Source: an uncultured Pseudomonadota bacterium (GTDB taxonomy: Bacteria; Bdellovibrionota_B; Oligoflexia; Oligoflexales; CAIYRB01). From it: DNA of 64,000 nucleotides. Made by a program: the position numbers and the translations under genes. This document shows positions 59,085 through 64,000 of the stretch, piece by piece (the first letter of the stretch is position 1; every line of letters starts with the position of its first letter). The DNA lies in contig CAIYRB010000076.1 of the NCBI GenBank assembly GCA_903928445.1, positions 1 through 64,000 on the forward strand, in the 5' to 3' direction. A model generated the notes under the pieces. The model saw only the letters and a program-made list of their open reading frames with translations, was not told where the DNA came from and did no database searches.

Positions 59085-61249
59085 AGGCTTTGGCGCAGTC
59101 CAAGCTATTTTGGCTCGGTCTACTGCTCCGCTTGGGGGCGCTGCCATTTTTTGGCTCGCATTATATGCGGGATCTATTTATCCCGTTTCTCGATGCTGCA
59201 GTCACCCACCCAGGCAGCAACCCTTGGACCTTACTGCCACCCTCGTACTTTCCTTACGGTTCCTTTCTCTTCGCGCTGCTTTATGTGCCGCGTCAGCTAG
59301 CGTTTTGGTTGTTTGGGCCTGGCGTCTTAGCCGCATCTGGGGTCAGCCTGGCTTTGTGTAAGTTGCCACTACTGGCGGCTGAGGTTTGCCTGCTTAATGC
59401 CATGGCTAAGCGCTTAAATTATACCCGCTCGCTGCTGATCTACTACTGGCTCAACCCGGTGTTGTTCTACATCACCTATATTTATGGACAACTCGACGCG
59501 GTCATGACTGCGTGTACGGTACTCAGCCTGTTCTTGTTGATCGATCGGCGCTTGGTTTGGTCGGCCTTGGCCATGAGCTGTGCAATTGCCTCAAAGTTCA
59601 GCGCCGCGGTAGCTGTGCCGTTGGTGCTGACCTATCTGTGGCGGCGGGAGTTCCCTAAGATCGCGCGGCAGCAAGCGGCGCTTTGGTTAGGCATTTTTGG
59701 AACGGTGACGGTCATTGGCTTTTTACCGGTGTTGACGGCGGGACAGATCGGTTATACCAGTGTCGCCTCGCCGGAGGCGTTGCGGATCTTCGCCGCAAAG
59801 ATCGACCTCGGCGGTGGCTTGATGCTGGATCTTGGCATCGCTTTGGTATTAGCGGTACTCGGTCGTCTTTGTCTATCGACGACTCTGTCGGCAACCGGTT
59901 TGCTATATGGCACGGGATTGGTGTTCGGACTTTTGGTGGCGACGACTAATGCGGCTCCCGGCTGGTATTATTGGCCATTGCCCTTCATGGCGATGCTTTA
60001 TGCCAGCCACGAACCTGCACCAAAGGCGCCGTGGTTTTTGCTACATGCTGCTTATTTCTTCAATTTTGTCGTGATCCCAGCCCATATTCTTCCCTTTGGG
60101 CTGAACCCTAGTGAAGACGCGAGTGCTGCCTTCAGCGTTTTGCAGACCGGAATGTTTGCACTCCTGGTGGTGATGTGGGTCGTCGCCCTCAAAGGAGAAG
60201 CCAAGCTGGAGCGTTTGATCAAACCTTTGATGATCGGCATCGCTGGCGACTCGGCAGCCGGGAAGAATCGCTTGAGCCATACGTTGATGACGCTCTTTGG
60301 GGAAAAACACTGTGAGATGCTCGAGGGCGATGATTATCACCGCTGGGAGCGAGGTGATGAGCGCTACCAGCGCTACACCCACCTAAGTCCGCGTGCCAAT
60401 CATCTGCGCGTCTTAGATAAGCATACTAAGCGATTGACCGCGGGCCGGCTGGTCCAGCAGCGCCACTACGATCATGGGACGGGACGATTCACGGCGCTGC
60501 GGCAAATTAAAGCCCATCGCACCGTGGTAGTTCAAGGCTTGCATACATTCTACCTGCGCAATATGCGGCAGGCCTTCGATCTCAAGGTCTTTCTTGACCC
60601 TGATCCGCTGGTGCAGCTAGCCTGGAAGCTGCGCCGCGATGTCAAGGAACGCGGCCACAACCGGCAGAAGGTCTTGGCTAGTATGGAAGCCAGGCGTCAA
60701 GATGCACTGCTGCACATCGCGCCGCAGCGCGCCTTCGCCGACTGGATCATCCAAGCGGTGCCGCGTGGTGATGCCTCAAAGGACAGCGTTTTAGACGGTG
60801 TGATGCCTGAAATTATGATGCGGCATGTCCTATGGAATGATGTGGACCTCGATGGGTTCATTCACATGCTCAGCCAGATCGATGGTGTCGAGTGGACGCT
60901 AGAGCGAGACGGCGGAGATCTCGATCGCACGGCGCTCATACTAGCGGGACACCCTTCGGTTGAGCAGATCGCTTGGATGGCAAGCCAGCTCTTTTCGCAC
61001 CTACGGCCGATTACCCGTAGCCCGCAGCCACCGCAGTGGTTAGGCGGTCTCGATGGTCTGACGCAACTACTAGCGCTAACACTGCTAAGTGGCGGGTCCC
61101 ACGCAGCCCATGAGGAGAGTCGATTTGGATCTGATCAAACACCGAGTGAACCAGGTCGCGGACCTAGCGCCGTTGCCGCCGGCATGGGGGGTGGAGGTAG
61201 ACCTGCGCTCCCACACCATGCCGACGATCGGCTTGCACCTAGCGCATGA
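59081..61249 (+). CDS. GT-C membrane glycosyltransferase fused to a phosphoribulokinase-like kinase
   Basis: A 722-residue fusion. Residues 1-375 hold about nine membrane helices with GT-C features: HYMRDLFIPFLDAAV acidic loop, YWLNPVLFYITYIYGQLDAVMTA (GQxD motif). Residues about 384-670 are a P-loop kinase: Walker A GIAGDSAAGKNRL, LEGDDYHRW, SPRANHLRVLD, VVVQGLHTFYL and AWKLRRDVKERGH, the pattern of phosphoribulokinase. The last 50 residues are low-complexity and overlap the next gene by 125 bases. It may phosphorylate a sugar or polyol and pass it to the membrane transferase; both the activity and the order are inferred. I know of no described fusion of this kind. Confidence 0.85.
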   Translation: MKALAQSKLFWLGLLLRLGALPFFGSHYMRDLFIPFLDAAVTHPGSNPWTLLPPSYFPYGSFLFALLYVPRQLAFWLFGPGVLAASGVSLALCKLPLLAAEVCLLNAMAKRLNYTRSLLIYYWLNPVLFYITYIYGQLDAVMTACTVLSLFLLIDRRLVWSALAMSCAIASKFSAAVAVPLVLTYLWRREFPKIARQQAALWLGIFGTVTVIGFLPVLTAGQIGYTSVASPEALRIFAAKIDLGGGLMLDLGIALVLAVLGRLCLSTTLSATGLLYGTGLVFGLLVATTNAAPGWYYWPLPFMAMLYASHEPAPKAPWFLLHAAYFFNFVVIPAHILPFGLNPSEDASAAFSVLQTGMFALLVVMWVVALKGEAKLERLIKPLMIGIAGDSAAGKNRLSHTLMTLFGEKHCEMLEGDDYHRWERGDERYQRYTHLSPRANHLRVLDKHTKRLTAGRLVQQRHYDHGTGRFTALRQIKAHRTVVVQGLHTFYLRNMRQAFDLKVFLDPDPLVQLAWKLRRDVKERGHNRQKVLASMEARRQDALLHIAPQRAFADWIIQAVPRGDASKDSVLDGVMPEIMMRHVLWNDVDLDGFIHMLSQIDGVEWTLERDGGDLDRTALILAGHPSVEQIAWMASQLFSHLRPITRSPQPPQWLGGLDGLTQLLALTLLSGGSHAAHEESRFGSDQTPSEPGRGPSAVAAGMGGGGRPALPHHADDRLAPSA

Positions 61250-61736
61250 TCCTTGGAGCGAGGGCCCCAGCTTTGACAGCTGGGTTCAGGCTATCAAACG
61301 CCAAGGGTTGCGGGGGCCTATCATTTTAAACACGAAAGAGGACGGTCTTGAGGACGCTTGCCTTCGGGTCATGGCCGCGGCCGAAATCAGCAATTTCTGG
61401 TTTTTGGACACAGCCCTTCCTACCTTAATCAAATGGGCGGTATGCGGCCATGAGCGGCGCTTTGCCGTACGTTACTCCAGCTACGAGCCGCGCCTTTTAG
61501 CGGAGCGCTTTGCCGGCTTCATTGACTGGGTGTGGGTTGACTGCTTTGATGGTGTGCCGGCCGACATAAAGGATGTCGAGGCCCTAAGCGCCAAATTTAA
61601 AATTTGCTTGGTGTCTCCAGAACTTCAAGTCGGCCTGAGTCCTGATCTAGGCAAGCGAATCGAGGGCTTTAAGCATCTGGCGCCATTGGCCGCAGCGGTG
61701 TGTAGTAAGCAGCCGGAGCTGTGGCAGCCAAAGTAG
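61125..61736 (+). CDS. GDPD-like phosphodiesterase
   Basis: A 203-residue protein; the TTG at 61125 has GAGGAG 7 bases upstream. It has the TIM-barrel phosphodiesterase pattern: KHRVN (H6, R7 in place of HRG), GVEVDLR (E24, D26), LAHDP (H41, D42) and NTKEDG with a lysine. It would cleave or transfer a glycerol- or polyol-phosphodiester. No signal peptide is seen, so cytoplasmic. The frame overlaps the upstream gene by 125 bases; the upstream tail there looks like a shadow of this one, so the fusion protein may once have ended earlier. Confidence 0.75.
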   Translation: MDLIKHRVNQVADLAPLPPAWGVEVDLRSHTMPTIGLHLAHDPWSEGPSFDSWVQAIKRQGLRGPIILNTKEDGLEDACLRVMAAAEISNFWFLDTALPTLIKWAVCGHERRFAVRYSSYEPRLLAERFAGFIDWVWVDCFDGVPADIKDVEALSAKFKICLVSPELQVGLSPDLGKRIEGFKHLAPLAAAVCSKQPELWQPK

Positions 61737-61762
61737 ATGGTTGTATTAGTGCACATGGCGGA

Positions 61763-62437
61763 TTATTTGCCGCCGGTCTGTTTTAGCTGCGAGGCATTGT
61801 AGGCATCGATCTGTGCTTGAAGCTGCACAATCTGAGCATTGACCGCATCTAGCTGAGTCTGGAAATTCTTTTTTAAGCTTGCCGCTTGTTCGAGCGTGGC
61901 GCTGTTGGTTTTGATGGTTTCGTCGTGCTTTTTTTGCGCTGCTAAGTCATTGGATAGCGCAATACCCGAGCCGATAGCGCCAATACCGCCAAGGATGAGG
62001 CCGCCAACGCCGCCAGTGGCGATGGAAAAGGCGACGCTCGCCGCACCTGCGGCGAGGCCGATGCCATCCGCGGTGCTCGAATGTGTGGCGTTTTCTTGGT
62101 CAGCGCTGATATTGTCAATGCTGGTGCTGGCCGACGCGACGCTGACGAGACTGAGCTTCTTGGTGAGGTCGGTGCGCTGTGCCTCGAGTTGCGCCATCGA
62201 ATTGGTCAGACTGTCGATACTCACCGTAGACTGCGGATTTTGGTCGGACACGGTGTTTGCGGCGCTCTGATCGATCTTCGCCGTCGGCTTGCCGTCCTTC
62301 GCTTTGGTGTGGACAAGCGCAGGAGCAGGCGAACTGTCCTCAGCGCAGGCAGTTAGTTGTCCGCATAGGACCAGGGTGGATAAGGCCACACTCCAGATTT
62401 TACTAGCGTTCCGGTAAGGTGTGTAACGTCTGACCAT
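61763..62437 (-). CDS. Lipoprotein with coiled-coil and glycine-rich segment
   Basis: A 224-residue protein; GAGGT 8 bases before ATG. Lipobox LTAC (C31). A coiled-coil-like stretch at about 75-105, a Gly/Ala/Ile-rich segment at about 126-162 (ATGGVGGLILGGIGAIGSG) that could enter a membrane, and a second coiled coil at about 168-215. The arrangement is like pore-forming or membrane-associated proteins, but no family is recognised. Convergent with the phosphodiesterase gene. Confidence 0.75.
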   Translation of the reverse strand: MVRRYTPYRNASKIWSVALSTLVLCGQLTACAEDSSPAPALVHTKAKDGKPTAKIDQSAANTVSDQNPQSTVSIDSLTNSMAQLEAQRTDLTKKLSLVSVASASTSIDNISADQENATHSSTADGIGLAAGAASVAFSIATGGVGGLILGGIGAIGSGIALSNDLAAQKKHDETIKTNSATLEQAASLKKNFQTQLDAVNAQIVQLQAQIDAYNASQLKQTGGK

Positions 62438-62679
62438 GACCAGGTACCTCGGTAGTCATTATGCAAGTTCCATCGTTAGGTCTATGGGCCTATCGGCAAG
62501 TTTGGGCAAAAACTTTAGTCAGATCTGCTTGTGACAGTTAGGTGTCTGGTATCACCGGGGATTTGATCGGTAAAGGCGTCCCTGTTCTATGCCGCCGCAT
62601 TTAATAACTGCTACCATAAATGAGATAAACAAAACATAAGCTGACGAGGCGTTGAGCCATCGTCGCGAGGGTAGTGCCG

Positions 62680-64000
62680 ATGCTTGGATATCTAAACAAT
62701 TTATCTTTGCGTCGCGTCCATGCGCTCCTAGTCATTATAGTTGCTGCCTTTTTGGTCTTTGGCGTGGCGGTACGCTACGGCTTTCTTGAGCACGATGATG
62801 ATCAGAATATTTCGCATAATCCCCGCTTGCAGACGATTACCACCGATGGGCTGACTGCATTTTGGGAGGGGTCCTACCTCGGCCTTTATATCCCGGTGAC
62901 TTATACCTATTGGGCCGCCGGGGTTGCCTTGTCGCATATCGGTGAGCCTGATAACGAAGTCCCTTACGCAAGGCCATGGATCTTTCATTTTGGCAATATC
63001 CTACTGCATGCAATCAACGCCTGCTTCGTCTACATCCTGCTGCGACGATTTGGCGCGAAGGATATGGCGGCGTTGGTTGGTGCAATGGTGTTTTTATTGC
63101 ATCCGATGCAGGTAGAAGCGGTTGCTTGGGTGAGCGGGGCGAAAGACCTGCTGTCGACGTTCTTCGCACTGACGTCGATGATCTGTTACAGCGCCTTTCT
63201 TGGCGTTGGTAGGCCCAAGGGCAAGGGACGATACCCCCGTGGGGTTAGTTATCTAGGCGCCCTGCTGCTGTTTTGTCTGGCGATTTTGGCGAAGCCATCG
63301 ACGGTGGTATTGCCGGCGTTTCTCTTTATTGAGGATGTTTTTGCGGCGCGAAAAGTCAGGTGGCGGGCGTTTGTGCGCGTCGTTCCGCATTTGATCGCGG
63401 TTGCCTTACTTTTAGTCTTGTCTGGCGCCTCGCAGACGAACGAGGGACCTTTCCCGCCGGTTCCTTATTGGCTAAGGCCCTTGGTTGCCGGCGACAGTGT
63501 GCTTTTTTATCTGCGTCAGCTGTTCATTCCGCTGCATTTTGCCATCGATTATGGCCGGCGTCCCGATCTGCTGTTGTCTGATTACGTTCGTCTTGCACTT
63601 GCCACCGGTCCTTATATCTTGGGCGCGGCCCTGCTTTGGCAGTACCATAAAGGACGCTTTAAGGCGGCCACCGCTGCCTACGCATTGTTCGTCGTCGGGT
63701 TGCTGCCAACCTTAGGCTTTATGCAATTTGCCTATGCCTTCTTCTCCCTGGTCTGCGACCGCTATGCCTACTTGGCGATGCTGGGAGCGGCGGTGCTCGC
63801 CGCGACGGTCTTTCAGGCTAAGGACCATCGCCTGAAGGTGGGGATCACTGCCTGCTTGCTACTGTTTTTGGCGGTGCAAAGTACACTCCTGACGCGTACT
63901 TGGGAAATTGAAGGGTCCCTGTTTGGGCATAGTATCGAAGTCGAGCCAGAAGGCTCGGTGGCGCTGGTCGCGTTATCCAACGACCGTGCTAATAAGGGGT
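62680..64000 (+). CDS. TMTC-like membrane glycosyltransferase (copy 3), 3' end outside window
   Basis: An open frame from the ATG at 62680 (GAGGG 8 bases upstream) to the edge, at least 440 codons with no stop. It repeats the family motifs: the acidic loop EHDDDQNI (about 42-49) and HPMQVEAVAWVSGAKD (about 142-157), with about 10 helices. The last visible residues (EVEPEGSVALVAL) are the beginning of a TPR-like tail. It is a third homologue of the pair at 35620-39410. Confidence 0.85.
   Translation, partial: MLGYLNNLSLRRVHALLVIIVAAFLVFGVAVRYGFLEHDDDQNISHNPRLQTITTDGLTAFWEGSYLGLYIPVTYTYWAAGVALSHIGEPDNEVPYARPWIFHFGNILLHAINACFVYILLRRFGAKDMAALVGAMVFLLHPMQVEAVAWVSGAKDLLSTFFALTSMICYSAFLGVGRPKGKGRYPRGVSYLGALLLFCLAILAKPSTVVLPAFLFIEDVFAARKVRWRAFVRVVPHLIAVALLLVLSGASQTNEGPFPPVPYWLRPLVAGDSVLFYLRQLFIPLHFAIDYGRRPDLLLSDYVRLALATGPYILGAALLWQYHKGRFKAATAAYALFVVGLLPTLGFMQFAYAFFSLVCDRYAYLAMLGAAVLAATVFQAKDHRLKVGITACLLLFLAVQSTLLTRTWEIEGSLFGHSIEVEPEGSVALVALSNDRANKG

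Overview
The window is a densely coded stretch of a Gram-negative bacterial chromosome of fairly high GC. It carries outer-membrane barrels, an Omp85-type protein, Lol-type export, many lipobox signal peptides, an rRNA operon end, and fused aspartokinase-homoserine dehydrogenase followed by thrB and thrC. Many proteins are unfamiliar, and the mix of pilin-like proteins, lipoproteins and a sigma-54 regulator would fit a deltaproteobacterium-like lineage such as Bdellovibrionota/Oligoflexia. That placement is an inference, not something the sequence proves.

Left part (1-35 kb) is mostly core genome. It runs: end of a 5S rRNA gene with terminator; a lipoprotein; a lytic transglycosylase; an O-antigen-ligase-like protein and an Omp85-like barrel; the threonine operon thrA-thrB-thrC with a clear promoter region; lepA; a UvrA-family ATPase overlapping panB; dnaJ; a LolC/E permease; hemB; ruvC; a sigma-54 response regulator; an 865-residue unknown; a PAS-rich histidine kinase; a small three-gene membrane operon; a DUF1573 protein with a 43-residue membrane peptide; miaB and ffh. 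Two long inverted repeats sit between genes: a 121-bp MITE-like element with IS903-like ends between lepA and the thr operon, and a 99-bp palindrome after dnaJ.

Middle part (35-50 kb) is more accessory. It has two overlapping TMTC-like membrane glycosyltransferases, a divergent set of pseudopilin-like proteins, an outer-membrane barrel, an ABC1/AarF-type kinase, two orphan lipoproteins in long non-coding stretches, an acyltransferase, and a secreted glycine/proline-repeat protein with a duplicated cysteine module behind a good promoter.

Right part (50-64 kb) is devoted to glycan or glycolipid chemistry. A first unit joins a membrane-anchored GT2 enzyme, a small ferredoxin-reductase-like flavoprotein and a radical SAM protein. 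A second unit (55.0-61.7 kb) is six tightly packed or overlapping genes: HAD hydrolase, class II aldolase, a tandem double nucleotidyltransferase, a DPM1/ALG5-like GT2, a fusion of a GT-C membrane glycosyltransferase with a phosphoribulokinase-like kinase domain, and a GDPD-like phosphodiesterase. I read this as a candidate undescribed pathway that makes an activated sugar- or polyol-phosphate and transfers it at the membrane. A third TMTC-like gene runs off the right edge. The GT2 enzymes could make polyprenyl-phosphate sugars that the GT-C enzymes use; this link is inferred from families and neighbourhood only.
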